Shown here: positions 32,295 through 45,627 of the stretch, one piece after another
Numbering within the stretch: position 1 is the stretch's first letter
Layout: every line of letters begins with the position of its first letter
NCBI GenBank assembly: GCA_020080175.1
Contig: JAGHQL010000127.1
Location: 1 to 64,000, forward strand
Direction: 5' to 3'
Length of the DNA: 64,000 nucleotides
Source of the DNA: Glutinoglossum americanum
Lineage: Eukaryota; Ascomycota; Geoglossomycetes; Geoglossales; Geoglossaceae
Notes under the pieces: model-generated
What the model was told of the DNA's origin: nothing
The model's database searches: none
What the model saw: only the letters and a program-made list of their open reading frames with translations
Program-made: the position numbers and the translations under genes

Positions 32295-34570
32295 CCCGCC
32301 TAACTCTTTCCTGCGTACTAGTGTAACTAAAAGTAATTAGCCTTAATAATGATCTAGCATCAATGTAAACCAAGAGTCGAGTCTGCAACCTACAAAGGAT
32401 AAGGAACTATGGGCGGATGAAGGCCAGAAAGGGGAGCACGCAACGGAGTGTCATGGCCAGTAGGGCTCCCCAGATATTTATGAGCGAACATCCCTCCCTT
32501 CCCCCCCCCCACCCCACACACACACACATTCCCCTGAATATTTCCTCAGCAGGACACTAGATGTTTCTGTCTTGCGTCAATTACCGAAGACGTCTCCAGC
32601 TGAAACCTACTGACTGGAAACGGGAGGTGAGGTGCTCGTGGCTGTTAGGCAGCATAGCGGTAAGATATTCGTTTGGTGTTTTGGGAAAAGGCGTAAGGCT
32701 GAGATTATTGGCACGCAAGCCTAGACCGGGCCTGCTGCGCAAAAGATATGCAGTGAGTTCTTCCGGCCAAGCCACCGGCTCGTTTCTGTGAAAACCCATC
32801 GCCAGAGTTCTCGGCAATGCGGGACACATGGAGTGTTCCGCCAAACACAAACCTCTGCAATTGGTGGGAAAATCGCCGCACCCCCACAGCTAACAGTCTC
32901 TTGGTTGAAATTTATTGAGCTAATGCTATTTGAGCTGTTTAGCTAATGGATAGGAGACTTTCACTGAGAGGCTCCTGAGAGAAAAACTGTGCACAGGTGG
33001 AAATATGGACACGAGTTCAAGAGATGAGTTGTGTATTGTATGTGTCTGTTCTCAAGTCTAAACTACACAGAAGAACTTTTGTTGGGTGGGCTCGCTTATC
33101 CACACAAGGGCTTGCCCTCTGAGCCGTCTCACTCGCTTACGTTATCTGACAGCTCCATAGTAAGGGTGGTCTTAAGTTTCGCTAAGAGCTGCGGCCCGCT
33201 CCCAGAGCTGCAGCTTTTAGGTTGACCGTCCCTGTGGCGCTTGGCCACGGGTGCCGTCCGGCATCTCAGCCTCGTCGAAGAGGACAGACCTTAGAATGCG
33301 CAAGAGCTAACGAGAGATAATTTTATCGGTGTGAAAAGGACCGTGCACAACATGATAGGGGAAGGAACCAATATTAAGACATTTTGCCCTGTTAGGAATT
33401 ACCCGTTAGCCAACTCGTAAAATGAGGTGCAAGTGTGCTACTTGACAGCATGCGTGTTCCCGCGAGAGTGGCTCTCATGTATTGGACGTAAGGTGAGATT
33501 GAATTGATTAGCTAGCTAACATCCTCGGTCGTGTATGTATGTAAAAGTGAGTACATTGAGGTTGCGGAACCCTTTTTATGTATAGAGTGTTAGAAAGTTT
33601 CCCCGCCAGCGACCCCGTGCTAGTAAATAGGGGCCACACGATTTAGGCCACTCCTATTTGTTAACACAGGGAGGTCCTCGGTAATCCGCCCACAACACAT
33701 GGCGCCCATTCCCACATCATGTTGGTCTAGTCTCGGGTTTACTGTTTGCTGCGCTTGCTTATATAGAAGGCGTTTATATGTATTCCGCTTATCCAATCAA
33801 AGTCATTCTGTATGCCTGCGGCTAGCTCATAACGATATGTCCCCTAGTTATTTATACAGGCATTTTGCGGCAGCAGGTATGCTGGTTAACCGAGGGCTAG
33901 GGTATCATTCTGGAATTTTTTGACAAGTGCTACAGTTGAAGCTCGGTCATCCAGTGGAGTATCTTAACTACCCGTAGGCCCGGGGCGCTTGGGTTCACCA
34001 TGGACGAAGTACACCAGGTGAATTAATGAATATATAGAGGCAGTTTGGATGAGAGGGTAGGTTGACCTCTCTCGGCTGGCAAGGGATGTAGTAAGAGTTA
34101 TCGCTAACGAAATGGAAGAGGTCTGTGGAGGAGCCAAGGTTCGCTGTAGTCCCGAGACATTCTAGATAGCTAGTATTGGGGTTTTACATGGCCGCGAAAG
34201 AGATAGACCTGAGAGTTTCCCCTACCCCTTTTCCTGGGCGACACTTGTTTTGGTTGGAAGGACGCGGTGCTAGAGTCAATAACCTACTTTATTCTTTCCG
34301 TTTTGAATTAGGGATTTTCTCACTGTTCGAGCATAGTTGGGAGGTAGACCTGTCGTGCTCTCCACCACGGTCGGCTAATGCATACTCGACGCTTCGTCGG
34401 CGCATGTAACTAATTAGTGACGGTGGATGGGAACCTCTGCAAAGGGCTGAAAGAGCTATACTACCTTGACCAAAACAAAGTATAGGGCGTCTAGGAGAGA
34501 GCAAGAGTGGCGGCTTGTTAAACGTCCATTTTTCTAATAACCGGTGGTAAAAATTATAGCACTCGGGGAC
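32295..34570. other. Intergenic, no gene supported
   Basis: About 2.3 kb with only short frames. It contains a C-run followed by CACACA simple repeat at about 32503-32528, upstream of the membrane-protein start. Confidence 0.4.
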
Positions 34571-34602
34571 CACTTCGTTACCCGGAGATACAGCTACGCG
34601 TA

Positions 34603-35893
34603 ACAAGTCTGAGCCACTTAGGCGAGAATCGTGACGCGTCTCGATTCCTACCCTCTCCATAGCGGAATGCCTCCCCACCGCACTTCTCTTGGCCTTGCGT
34701 CTGGGAATCAATAGTTTAATCATGAATTGACTCCTTACCAATGTGGAATTGCTATTGGCATGACATTTAAAGGTGCTAGATCATCTGAAATCGAAGTCAT
34801 GCTTGATTACTCTCGTAGAACCCTTTAAAGTACTCTCAAATCTGCCTATTTACACAACAAAGGCAAGTCCCAAACTCAAATTGGTGTACCTAAGTCCTAT
34901 ACTAATGCTGATGAACATAATCTGTTATACCATATATGAAAATACTCCAAAGATTCATATACGAAAGTCAAGAAAGTATGTAGGATGTCATGTAGCAAGT
35001 CTATTATTAAAAAAATTTTAGTGAAGTATGGAATACATAATTGAGAGGCTAGAAGGCAGCCAATTCTTATAAAAGAGAATGTAGTCAAAAGGCTAGCTTA
35101 GTATTTAAAGCATTAATATATTTCTTTAGAAAAGTGGGGACTCTTTATGTAGAGTGATAAATACTCTATAAAAAAAGGGTAAGACAAACAAACAGAATAG
35201 GTATTTCATACTATCAACTAAAAGTGAGATAATGAAATAATTCAGACTTATGACTATCATAAGAATATAAAAGTTATAGTTTGGAGATGCTTTTGAGATA
35301 CCTGTCATATAAGTCTTTACATCATGGATGATAATTTCAAGTTAAAAAAGTATGAATATTCCATCAATTTTTATCTTAAAGCTTTAGATACAGAAGTCAT
35401 TTCTGCATATGCTAGCTTGGATCCTGGATACATTTTTATATAAAATAATACATCAATTCATACAGCATGTATGGTACGTAACTGGTTTTCTGACTACAGA
35501 ATTGTAAAAATTACTAATTAGCTACTTTACTTACTAGACCTCAACTCAATTGAACATATTTGATAGGAATTAAAAACTAGACTCTACAAGATGTTTACAG
35601 AGGTTGCAAAAGACACTAGTAAATTAGAAGATACAAGGCAGTGCCTAGAAAGTACTTTGCAAGTAGCATAGGATACAATCGACAAGGAAGTTTTCAATAA
35701 TCTAGGAGCAACAATGGGTCATCACATTGAAGCCTGTATTGCTGCAGATGAATGGCACACAAAGTACTAAGACTTATCTTGTAATTTATTTAATTTCTTA
35801 ACGTTCTAATATAAATTGGTGGAGCTGCAGCACATCGCGCAACTCTCGCGGGGTGGTGAGGCGACTCAAAAATTGCGTTCGGCTCAGACTTGT
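34603..35893 (+). mobile_element. Tc1/mariner-like DNA transposon, heavily degraded (copy 2)
   Basis: Inverted ends are ACAAGTCTGAGCC at 34603 and GGCTCAGACTTGT ending at 35893, the same termini as copy 1. TA precedes the left end; the right flank reads TG. On the plus strand the transposase is recognisable through many stops: FKGARSSEIEVML (34767), YASLDPGYIFI-NNTSIHTA (about 35410-35465), LLYLLDLNSIEHI (35522-35560) and CLESTLQVA-DTIDKEVF. Here the third catalytic position keeps Glu (IEHI). It inserted between the left end of duplication unit 1 and the rest of it; unit 2 has no insertion there. Confidence 0.85.
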
Positions 35894-35899
35894 TGACTA

Positions 35900-36360
35900 G
35901 TACTGTAGCCGGCCATCACGCCGCCCTAAAAAAGCGGAGTCCACCTTCGAGAACTCGAACCAGGGACTGTCAAACCTCCAACTACCTACCTTTGCGCCTG
36001 TTATTACGACTAGGATTTACGAGCACAGAATGGACTTAAAGAAAGGGAATACAGAGAAGTATCTTCTATATAAGCAAACAACAGCAAACAATAAACAATC
36101 CAAGACCGGAGGTGGCTAGACCCCCTATGCAACACGAGAACCACCTCTGCGGGTATGCGTGCTGCCGAGTGGCGTACCCGCACCTCCTCTACAAGCCACC
36201 AAACGAGGGATTCCAGCAGCACCGACCAACCTCCATCCTAGATATTCGCGCCAGTCAAAGTTCTAGTCCACTCTTTGCGAAAGTAGAAAAGGTTGGATAC
36301 TGATGTCTCGCCCGGATTTATATATATATGCGATGGTTAGCTATCTACTATACATACATA
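35900..36360. repeat. Segment shared with 45483-46400
   Basis: This block matches unit 2 with several indels: GCCATCACGCCGCC, CTATATAAGCAA(A/G)CAACAGC, CCGGAGGTGG, CCAACCTCC and GATTTATATATA. The unit 2 version has two extra stretches, at about 45628-45800 and 45880-46175. It has a TATATAAG motif and may be an old LTR-like or promoter sequence that was present before the duplication. No long frame is supported. Confidence 0.5.
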
Positions 36361-36568
36361 CATAAGCATGTGTATACAATATAATACACACCCCGGAACG
36401 CCATGGCTCGCCCAAGTAAACCCCATGGATATATATTTGGAATGACGGGAGATCTAGGAGGAAGACTGCTTGGTTGGTGCGGATAAGGAGCGAATGTATA
36501 AGCCGAGCCTTCCTCGATAATTGGTATCTCTACCACGACCAGGTCACCGGGGTGAGTCGGTGATGCTT

Positions 36569-37731
36569 TCACATCTCCGTGGGAGATATCCTAGAGACTT
36601 GGGAAGGACCCGCAGCCCCCTCGGTGGATTGGTTGGCTCCGTGTACCGTTCTTAAATGGTGTTTGAATTTGTCTTTTCTTATGAACCCGTTAGGGCCCCG
36701 GTGCGTGCAGTTCGCCACCGGACATTGGTGGAGTTGTTCTATGGGCGGGCGGGTGTGGATGGATTTGATGTGGCGGGTGAGGTCGGGTCTGCGTTTGAAG
36801 GGCCTGGCGCAGATGGGGCAGGGGTGGCGGAGCTGTTGCTGCCGTCGCTGCTGCCACTGTCGTCGTTGTTGGAATTGTTCGGGAGATGCATTGGGTGGTG
36901 AAGCGGGGACTGGGAGGGGCTGAGTGGCAAACGGAGAGGGAGGTTGGGGGTAGGGTGAAGAATCACTGCTTGGTGAGCTATAGGGAGGTTATTGGCAGGT
37001 GGAGTGGGGGGAACATACTGTGGGATGAGGTAGTAGGGTATTGGTTCCCGTAGGGCTAGGTTGGGGTCCATGAGTGGCGGTGGTGGAGGGCGAGGAGGAA
37101 GGAGAGGAGGAGGAGCATAAGCTCTCAAGTTCGTGCTGGGAGTTCTATAATCTCCTTCATTGAGGTACGACCCCGCTGGTCGTAGTATTGCCTGGACTAA
37201 GGGAAGCAACTGCGGTCCTCCGAGCGCAACTTGCTGGAGAATCTCATTGCTGCCGTTATATCCGGCGGAAGGATTGTGGCGTTGTTGCGCTGGGTGCCCT
37301 GTAATGAAGGGGTTGACGCAGGCGAGTGGTGGGGCGAGCTTCGTCATCCCTAGGTCGTATGGGATCCAGCCCGGTGTTCTGTAGTCACCGTTGCTTTCGT
37401 TATTGTTGCCCCCAAGGCTGTTGAAAGCGGCGAGGTATGGCTGAGTGTCGTCTCCGACGAGAAAAGGGGTAGTCGTGTTTGTGTTAGGCAGGTGTGGTCT
37501 ATGTGTTAAATTTGCGGAAGTCTGTCGAGTTCCGCCTACGCTGATGGTTGGAGGTGTGCTATTTGTGATAAGATTGAAATCTGTCACAACAGATTCCTGG
37601 TACCCGGGGAAACTTGACTGGGTGGCGATGGATGACTGGCTTGGGTTGGGGGAAAGTATATTGGTACTAAGATGGGGGACTCCGGACCTTGCGTAGTGGC
37701 CGTTGTTGCTGGAATTTTGGTTATTCCCCAT
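36569..37731 (-). CDS. C2H2 zinc-finger protein, copy A
   Basis: Exon 1 is 37731-37019 and exon 2 is 36965-36569. The 53-bp intron has donor GTATGT and acceptor AAGCAG in phase 2, giving 369 residues. The start MGNNQNSSNNG aligns with MENNN/MENNH of the paralogues; an extra ATG lies 3 bp upstream. The first 240 residues are Asn/Ser/Pro-rich, with a Pro run (PPPLLPPRPPPPP). Two fingers follow: CPIC...H-x4-H (about 287-308) and CPVANC...H-x4-H (about 319-346), the second containing GPNGFIRKDKFKHHL. A short Ser/Pro tail ends at TEM. It probably binds DNA as a transcription factor in the nucleus. The splice site is at the same place as in copies B and C, which supports the join. It is transcribed divergently from copy B, 5.8 kb away. 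Confidence 0.8.
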
Positions 37732-37734
37732 CAT

Positions 37735-40700
37735 CGGAAACCCTAGGTAATAGTAGGCAAAAACCGTGGGAAAAGTGTTCAAAGCAACTGAGGAAATCAC
37801 TGTTGTAATATTATCGCTGAATTTGGGAAAAGGGCACAGGCTGGCCTGAGTAGCAAATATATTTTTCCTAAGGTTTCTAAGCCTTGGCTTCTTCTATAAT
37901 GCAGCCTTTCAATGCCTCACGATAGAAAAACCAATTCCAGCCCAAAGGCCTTCATCTTGCCCGTACCCAGCGCGGGGCGATGGAAGATCTCATAGATTCA
38001 ATTCATCACCTTCGTTACCCACACATGACCCGGCTGCGGGGCATGTCTAGAGCATTCGCGGCATAGTGTGATTCGCTCCAAGACAAGCGTGTTGACCGGA
38101 TTAGGCTAGATCTCTCCTCCCATGCGTCCAGACCACTCTAACGCTTAAGGGGGCGGGAGGCAGTCTATATCTAAATATTAGAGTTGAATGGTCGAATAAT
38201 CGGTGAAAGCGCTCTGCTGGAAGGATTTATAGCGCATTCTCCCATCCACAAGAGAGTCGGACTGGTCAGTTTGCTTGAGAGACGGCAAAGGAAAAGCAAG
38301 CAGAAAGGGCAACGCCTGTACCCACGCTAAGGAGGGCCCCCTAGAGAGATTATCGGGGGAAATCGGCCTTCGCGACTAGGCAACAAGCAAGGGAGTGAGT
38401 AGTTCGTCGGTAGGCCTCACAGGTAGCTCCTCAACATATCTAACTCAGCGTAAAGCTAGATCTACCTGGCGGCATGTCAATACCAAGATAGGCGGGCTGG
38501 GAGACTAGAACCTGATAAGGCCATTGGGCTCGCATGGATTGCCGATAAGAGAAGGTGGTGACCGCTGGGCTGTAGAGGCTACTAAGCCTTGGGTTGTTAG
38601 ACCGGAGTGATAATGGCAAGCTTGAAAAAACAAATGAGACGAAGAGGATATCGTAGCGAGAGCAACATGCTATCTTTTTGACTAAAAAAATTGAATAAGA
38701 TGCGGTGAAAGGAAGATGCATACAGGAAGTGGACCTCTCTGGATTGGTTTGTTTAGTGGGTCCGCACTGATGGGGCGTCTCGAGGGCGTCGTGGGGCGAT
38801 AGCCGGTGTAGTTCGTTTAGTGCTTTCCCGTTGGCTGACAAACGAATACGAAAGCGCTCAGCGGAAACCCGGGGCCATTTGCGTTCGCGTGTGTGCCTGA
38901 GGTTTGTTACATTGAAATTCTTTTTGGCCGAAAAAAAGAGCAGATGCAAAAAGATGCCTGACGAATTGTGTGCGAGAAACTATGCATAACGCTAGAGGGC
39001 CCCATGCATTCGAGTTGTAGTTCCAGTAGACAAGCGTCACGCACGCCTCAGTTGTATGTAGTATGTAGTGACAGCTGCATTGAAAAGCGTGCGGCTGGGC
39101 ATTTGGAGTACTGATGCCTCCAGCCACAGCCCTGTGGCTGGAGCCCGCGAGTAGCCGGACGTGGCTGAGACAATATGATGGGACTAGGAGAATTGAGACA
39201 AAGGAATCGTGAGATGGAAAAGGTTGGATAGGATAAATGGAAGGGGTCCTGAGGTAGAATATATTAGAAGCCTTGTAAGAGAGGTGGGAGGGTATCTATA
39301 GGTCGAGTAGGGAATGGGTGAAACCACGAAGTCGATAAATCGAACGGGAAGGCAGATAATGTAGAGACAATCCCTAAAATCTGTAGGTCGAGTTAAAGGG
39401 GTGGATTCGCCAATGTTTGCAAGAGAGCCAATGCCGCAGTTGCACGGAGGTAAGAGTGAAGGGTTGGAGGGTTGAAGGGGGCAGTTGGAGCTCGTCAAAA
39501 TTAATAGGATGAAGGAGAGGGTGAGTAAAGGCCATCTTTTTCGCGGTAAGGACTAGTTTTTCGAGGTAAGGACCATTCCTGAAAAGAGCGAGGAACTTAT
39601 ACTTGAGGTAGGACTTCGGGGTCTGGACTAGGCTGCGGCGCCCCGAACACAGACAGGTGGAATGTAGGTAACAGCATGGCGAGAAAAGGGCGACCTGTTC
39701 CCGCTCTAAGTAATTATAATTGGAGCTGAATGGTGATATTACTGCTCTTGGTGCCCGACGGATCGACTGGCAGAACCCACGTCATGTAGACATGTCGCGG
39801 AGGCGACTTCGACTCACCCCCGCATGGGTTTGCTAAAGGAGGCTGAGATTCTTGCATCTCATTGGGTTGATTGAACTTGGTTACTGCAGGGTGTCCCAAA
39901 TGCAGCTAGGCAACCAACTTGGAACTACCCAACCTCTTTTGCAATGAGCAAAGTACAACTTGAAAATCTGGCGCCCCCACCAATTCTAGCTGTATAAACC
40001 TCTACACCAGCATCCCGTCTTGCCTATCGCTACGGCCGAAGAGTGTTTCCGGGATACACCGCAATCCCAACCATTCAGGGCGGACTAGAATCTTGACGCC
40101 TGGTCAAAAATCGCCCCATAAGTCATGAGTTGAGCCGCGATCTTCTGCACAGACGCTCAGCTAGCTATAACAGCCTACCTACCACCCTCAAAATAGTCTT
40201 GTGGAGGGCTTTTCAAGCCAAGCCTGCAAAATTTTCTAGCGCGATAACAAGTCTGACGTGGCTTGGCGGGCATGGCGACCACTAGGTCTGGAGTGAGGCG
40301 CGGCGATTATAAGATAATTATGTCATCAAGGGAGACCATAGACTGACTGCTATGCAAACGTGGGCTCTCACGATGGGCTGGGTGCTGCAGGATGGGGTCA
40401 AAGTCTCCATACAACTGCGAAGCTACCCAACCAGAATTCCACGAAAGTTTGTTATCGAATACGAGCGCTTCCAGTAACTATAGTTCCCAAGTCTAACGAC
40501 CATAGTCTATCTAGACTAATTTTAGTGGGAGCATGTGTAGCGCCTATATGACGGGAAGGGTGGTTTTCAGGGTACGCCGTGAATAGCGAGAGAAATTTTA
40601 GAGCGCCCTGCCGACGGTGCAGCAGAAGTTTCGTATCAGGCCCAATTTCATTTTTCCCTTTTCGCAGGCCGCCCCGCAGTTGGCGCGATGGTCGTATGCA

Positions 40701-43583
40701 CGGTAGGTATACACGGTAGGTTGGGCCCTACGAGAAGAACCGAGCCAGTAGGTTTCATAAGTTTCTGTCCGCCTACTAAGCGAGACCACCAAAATTTGCA
40801 CAAGGTGTCTGGAAACTTATGGCCTAGTACCGTACAACCACCAAAATTCGAAATTTCTTCACTGGGTTTACTAGGCAAACCTCGATCAACTAATAACTCG
40901 GCGTACCTACTTGAATCCTGACTCTCCGTGGAGCCCATCGCAAGAGCGGCTGCAAGACGGGAGGGGTTTTTAGCGATAAGCTGGCCCCAGAGAGCCTGGG
41001 GAAACGTCCGGCTGGAAGCTACTCTGATATAGATAGTTCCTGGCGCTCAGCAATTTTGCGACAACGGGCGTGCGTGTTGGTCGGGCGACAGCTGGGGCGA
41101 CAGCTGAGATGATCAGCTAGCTGTCTTGCAGCGTGTCGAGTCTTACTGGTGGTGGGACTAAGCAGATGTTGAGGGAGCGTAACGAATTTATCTTGTGCAC
41201 TCGCTAAATCCTACCCAGTGGACACCGCGGGCTGCATTCGGAGGGCCTTGGTATGAAGATAATTGGTCCGGCACTTTATGTCCCCAGTCTGCGAATCGAT
41301 GGCGAATCACCACGACGACTCAAACGGAGACGAGCAGGAACGATTCGGGGGCGACGAGTAAATCCCTGAAACTATCAGCCTGCTTTAGTATAAGTGGAAT
41401 TTATGCTGTTGGGCGGGCATTACCGCCGAAGTGATGGCGGTCAAATTCAGATCTCTTTAATTCCAGGTGTCGCTGACCGGAAAGTGGCGTGCCAGGACAT
41501 AAGATCCTGCTCCTCCTCCTCCTCCTCCTCCTCCTCCTTCTTCCCCCTCATTACCCTTACGGCCGTACTCATATCAAAAATTGCTCATCTCGCAGGTCCA
41601 TCTGTACTTATCTTATGCAGATCCGCGATCGCGATGTCTTCTCTTGTTTTCGAGTACCCCCGAATCTTTTGCTCCTGCTCGACTTACAGAAGCTTCTGAC
41701 TTTCTTCCTCAACTTGCGGATATCCTCTAGCTTTCTTTCTCGACTCGCGGGTGCCCTCGCCTTTCTCCCTCAGTCTCCGTTTATTCTCAAGCTTTCTTCA
41801 ACTTATAGATACCCTCTGCCTTTCATGCATGACTTTCAGATCTTTTCTTCCTCTATTACTCGACTTTGCGGGTACCCCTTGCCCCAAAGCACGTTCTGCT
41901 GTCTTGACTCCTCCCTCCCGCCCGTTCACTGATTTTTGATTATTACACAGCCACTTCGTCGGCTACTGAAGCTCCAGCCACAAGCTTAAGGCTAGCCTTG
42001 GCCGAGCGACTTCTCGTACAGTTGTCAATGCATACGACTGAGGTGCAACCTGCCTGCTTGAACTGCACCCCGGACTCCTCACACTGCTCGGATGCATGCT
42101 GCTTAGTGTGCGCGGTTTCTCTCATGCAGTCCGTTGGGCATCTTTGCGTCTACTCTTTTCTTACGGCTAAGATTTCCCGATAGGTAAGCCGCTTTTGTCG
42201 CAACTCGCCTCTGATGCAATCACTAACCATAACGCCCCGCCTCGGGATAACTACTTTTCCAAGGCCGAGTCTTCGTTCATTTCTGTATCTCAGCCAATTA
42301 CATATCGCCACGCCGATTAGGCGACATTTCCGGCGGACGCCCCGCAGACGCCCCAAAAGAAACCAACCTGGACATGTCCGCTATCTCTATGCATGTTCCG
42401 TACAACATATCTCGATTCTTCCATTGTCTCAATCGATGAGGTACCGCGATACTCTCATTAGTCCCTCTTACCGTTCAAGCTCACAGATATCGCTCTAGCT
42501 TATTTGCCTGAGCTACTTCACTGGTTTTGGGAAGCTTGTATGAAGGTTTGCACGGAGGTCATACCACCAAGCATGGCGGATTCCGGCGTCCAGGATACGA
42601 GCGAGTTTATGGGGAGTAGCACCCCGGTCGATGCGATGCACAGCTCTGCGGATTGCTTGACCCCATTGAAAAATTTCATTCGTTGCGCCGAATAATAGCG
42701 CAATTTTGATGGGGTGTGCCATCAATTTTGTCGCCTACCCTCGTACAAAATAGTGGTCAACACCCCATCAATGATCCATGCAGGCCCTTTTGGTTCCCCT
42801 CTGGCCCACCTATCCCGGTATTCCCGATATGCAGCCAGATGGATTCAGACAATTTTTCTTTTTGTTTAACTAGCCTTGCACAAGTCGAGCAGGTTGAGAA
42901 ACTGCCTACGAAATCCAACAAACCCGCTCGCCGGCTTGTTGCCTCACAAGGCCAATTCCACTAGATAACCTCCTTGAAGAGAGCTTTCCTTATTGTGGAT
43001 ACAAGCGCTGCCCTTGCTACTTCTCCCACTTCTAACAATGGCGACTGGCAAATCGGAGACTCTTTCGTGGATAAGCGAATGCAGTGTATGCTCCCATCAG
43101 AGTACCTTCACCGACTGTCGGACTATCGGACCACCAGCTTGGCCAGGTAGCGCCAGCTTCCTCCACTCAGCCAGTCCTCGAACCCTTCAACGTCTAGCGT
43201 GTGACGGGTCTTACCCTCCTAACCCCATCGAGTCACCTTGCTGTTCGAGCGAATTACAATACGCCGTGAAGTGCTCCGATCATGACGCCCTGCAGCCAGT
43301 TTATCTGCGTGGAGTAAAGGTTGTGATGGGGCAAGCCTCTCTGCTCGAGTCTTTCAGTGCCGAGCGTTGGGCAGAGGGCGAGATGGGGGACTTTGTACTG
43401 GGATTGGGTTTTATGTGGAGGGACCGAAGGAGGCTGCGCGGCTCGGACAAGTTTAAGACGTAGAAACTTTGAGTAGAATAAATTTAGTGTTGTGACCAGC
43501 GTCTCTGCACTTTCTCCAAGTTCACCAGTACAGTTAAGACAGTGACTTCCTCATAGTTTCGAGCATTAACTCCAAGGTTTTCG
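37735..43583. other. Intergenic between divergent copies A and B
   Basis: About 5.8 kb holding both promoters. Stretches near 37980-38660 and 42700-43470 match the corresponding unit 2 intergenic region (48080-48720 and 51880-52520), so the spacing and content were duplicated together with the genes. There is a CTC-triplet tract at 41508-41535. No gene is supported; short frames are not shared in open form between units, which argues against coding. Confidence 0.5.
40249..40260 (+). repeat. Lone Tc1-like terminal-repeat relic
   Basis: TAACAAGTCTGA matches the outer terminal repeat of the two Tc1-like elements, including the TA. No partner end or transposase was found within 2 kb. It may be a remnant of a deleted element, or chance. 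Confidence 0.3.
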
Positions 43584-44501
43584 ATGGAGAGCAATCACGG
43601 TCCCTGCAACAACGACGATTGCTACGAGTTTGAAATCTCTCGCTATGGCATCAACGAACCCACCACCGAACGAGACCCACCACTCTCCGACACCCTGACG
43701 AATTTTTCCGAATCCCAGAACCCTATTGCCCCGCCAGATTTCGATCTCGAGCCTGGCTGGAATTTGAGTAGGCTTCCGGCTCTCATCACGGGTAGCACTC
43801 AACAGAGTCTAACAAGTCTCACACATTTAAATGACCCAACCACTTCTTTTCTCACTATATACAGCACTCAACCCCACCTTGCCTCCCTCAATAACCCTGA
43901 GGACAACAGCGACCATGACAACGGAACCCAACACTGGGTGTCAGCGCATGATCTCAGGACGACAAACCTCGCTCCACCACTCACCCAGGCCGACTTGGGA
44001 TATATGCAACAACAAACCGGCCCCACCAACCACGATGCCGGCAAGGTCCCTCAGCTGCCCGTGTTTGGTGGGTCGCAGTTGTTCCCCACGGCCCCACCGA
44101 TACTACAACCAGCGGAGGGGTTCTTCGACATGGAGGAGTATACTCTACAGAACTCCTACCAAACCACCCTGCAGTAAGTCTCAACCCACATCAGCCAACC
44201 CCTCCCCTCCCACTGCTCACCAAACAGCGCTTCTTCACCCTTCACCCCCTCAGCCTCGTCTTCCCTACCCGCTTCACCCCACCTCCAACAACGACCGCAA
44301 CACCACTATTGCCCCCTCTGCGTCACACCATTTACACGCAAAACCGACCTCAAGCGCCATATCAAGAGCATCCATTTCCGCCCGCCAACTGAAGAGCTGC
44401 ATCAATGTCCGGTGGAGGAGTGCACGCGTAGAGGCCCGAATGGGTTTGTGAGGAAGGATAAGTTGAAGAGTCATCTTAGGACGATGCATGGGGATAAATA
44501 A
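43584..44501 (+). CDS. C2H2 zinc-finger protein, copy B
   Basis: Exon 1 is 43584-44173 and exon 2 is 44228-44501. The 54-bp intron has donor GTAAGT and acceptor CAAACAG in phase 2, giving 287 residues. Without splicing the frame stops right after TTLQ, so the intron is needed to reach the fingers. The start MESNHGPCNNDD aligns with the paralogues. The middle is Pro/Asn/Thr-rich with blocks shared across copies (NPIAPPDFDL, TTNLAPPL, ILQPAEGFF). Two fingers: CPLCVTPFTRKTDLKRHIKS..H (from about residue 225) and CPVEECTRRGPNGFVRKDKL..H, ending MHGDK. It is a predicted nuclear DNA-binding regulator and the divergent partner of copy A in unit 1; its closest match appears to be copy D of unit 2. 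Confidence 0.85.
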
Positions 44502-45380
44502 TGGTTGTGCGATGGTGGGGTGTGATAGATAGGGGTAGCGGCCTCGAAGATATCGTCTTCTATTGCCTTGAGAAATTCGTCAGTTTCTGGGATGTATAGC
44601 ACAGGTAGAATCCCTCTCCGGTACCCCAGCCTTGAATTATTATTTTTATTTTTTTAATTTTTTTTTTTCATTTGCGGAGGTTGCGTTTTCGAAACATCGG
44701 GGGATCATGGAGCTTCTCCGCAAAAAGGTTACAATGGGTTTGCGAAATTCCTGGGCTTTTTCTAAGGTTAGAAGATTCTGTGGCTTGCGGGTTTTTGTCT
44801 CCTGTGCTTTTAAATGTTACATTAAGAAACACAAACTATGTGAATGAGTTGATAATTCGTGGCTCCTGTGATGAAGAATACTGTGTATGAGCGTAGAATC
44901 ATGACAACGCGCTAATGCTTAACACTCGGAAGTTTTCACCTAACTCTAGTTAAGGCCTTTAACTGGAGCTAAGCTTAACTGCTACTCACCGAAGTTTGTG
45001 TCACCACCAACACTCGCGTGAAGCGGCAGTTGTATATATAGAATACCAAGCCCAGCTGGTGTTGTAGATACAGCTGTAACTCACTATTAAAGTAGGTATT
45101 TAGCTAGTAGCTCACTAAGCGTTAGGCTCACCGTTGAACAGGTATGACTGGTACCTGCATTCGTGATGTGTAATCTTGAGGACAGAAGACTAACGGACGG
45201 ACAAGAAGAGATAGTGCTAGTATAAAGCTGTAATTAATGCGGATGGGTGACGGATGGGGTATTAAAACTTTGCACTCCGCGGAATCGTATGGGAACCTAT
45301 GAGCCCGGTTGTAAGCTCTAACCTCGTAGATTCTCGCTCTACACCTAGCTTACCAACCCCAAGCCTCCGGGCCAATAGTG
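44502..45380. other. Intergenic, end of duplication unit 1
   Basis: Contains a poly-T tract (44639-44668) and a stretch near 44869 that matches 54027 in unit 2 (GATGAAGAATACTGTGTATG). No gene is supported. Confidence 0.5.
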
Positions 45381-45627
45381 GTAATATATGACGTCAGCGG
45401 TTCTAGCAACAATCTCTACGGAACACGAGTGGTCGAACTCTACCGGGGCGGTCAATTTCCCACTTCGTTACCCGGAGGCAGTCCGCCATCACGCCGCCTT
45501 GAGAAAGCGGAGGTCCACCTTCGGGAACCAGAACCACGGACTGTCATATCTCCGGCCGCCTTTGCCTGTTATCACGACTGGATTGTGCGAACGCAGAACA
45601 GACCCGGTTAAATAAATGGAATACACG

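Larger units (their letters stand above)
34571..45380. repeat. Segmental duplication unit 1
   Basis: It matches unit 2 (45381-54190) in order and orientation at many points. Examples: CACTTCGTTACCCGGAG at 34571 and 45461; CATCACGCCGCC with the following ~400 bp at 35915 and 45489; CCAAGATAGG at 38483 and 48633; CCTGCAGCCAGTTTATCTG at 43289 and 52485; GATGAAGAATACTGTGTATG at 44870 and 54029. Each unit carries a divergent pair of C2H2 genes. Unit 1 has an extra Tc1-like element near its left end. The exact left boundary is unclear. Confidence 0.75.

Noticed and set aside
40648-40938. Minus-strand frame of 96 codons
   Set aside because: No recognisable features and no equivalent open frame in duplication unit 2.
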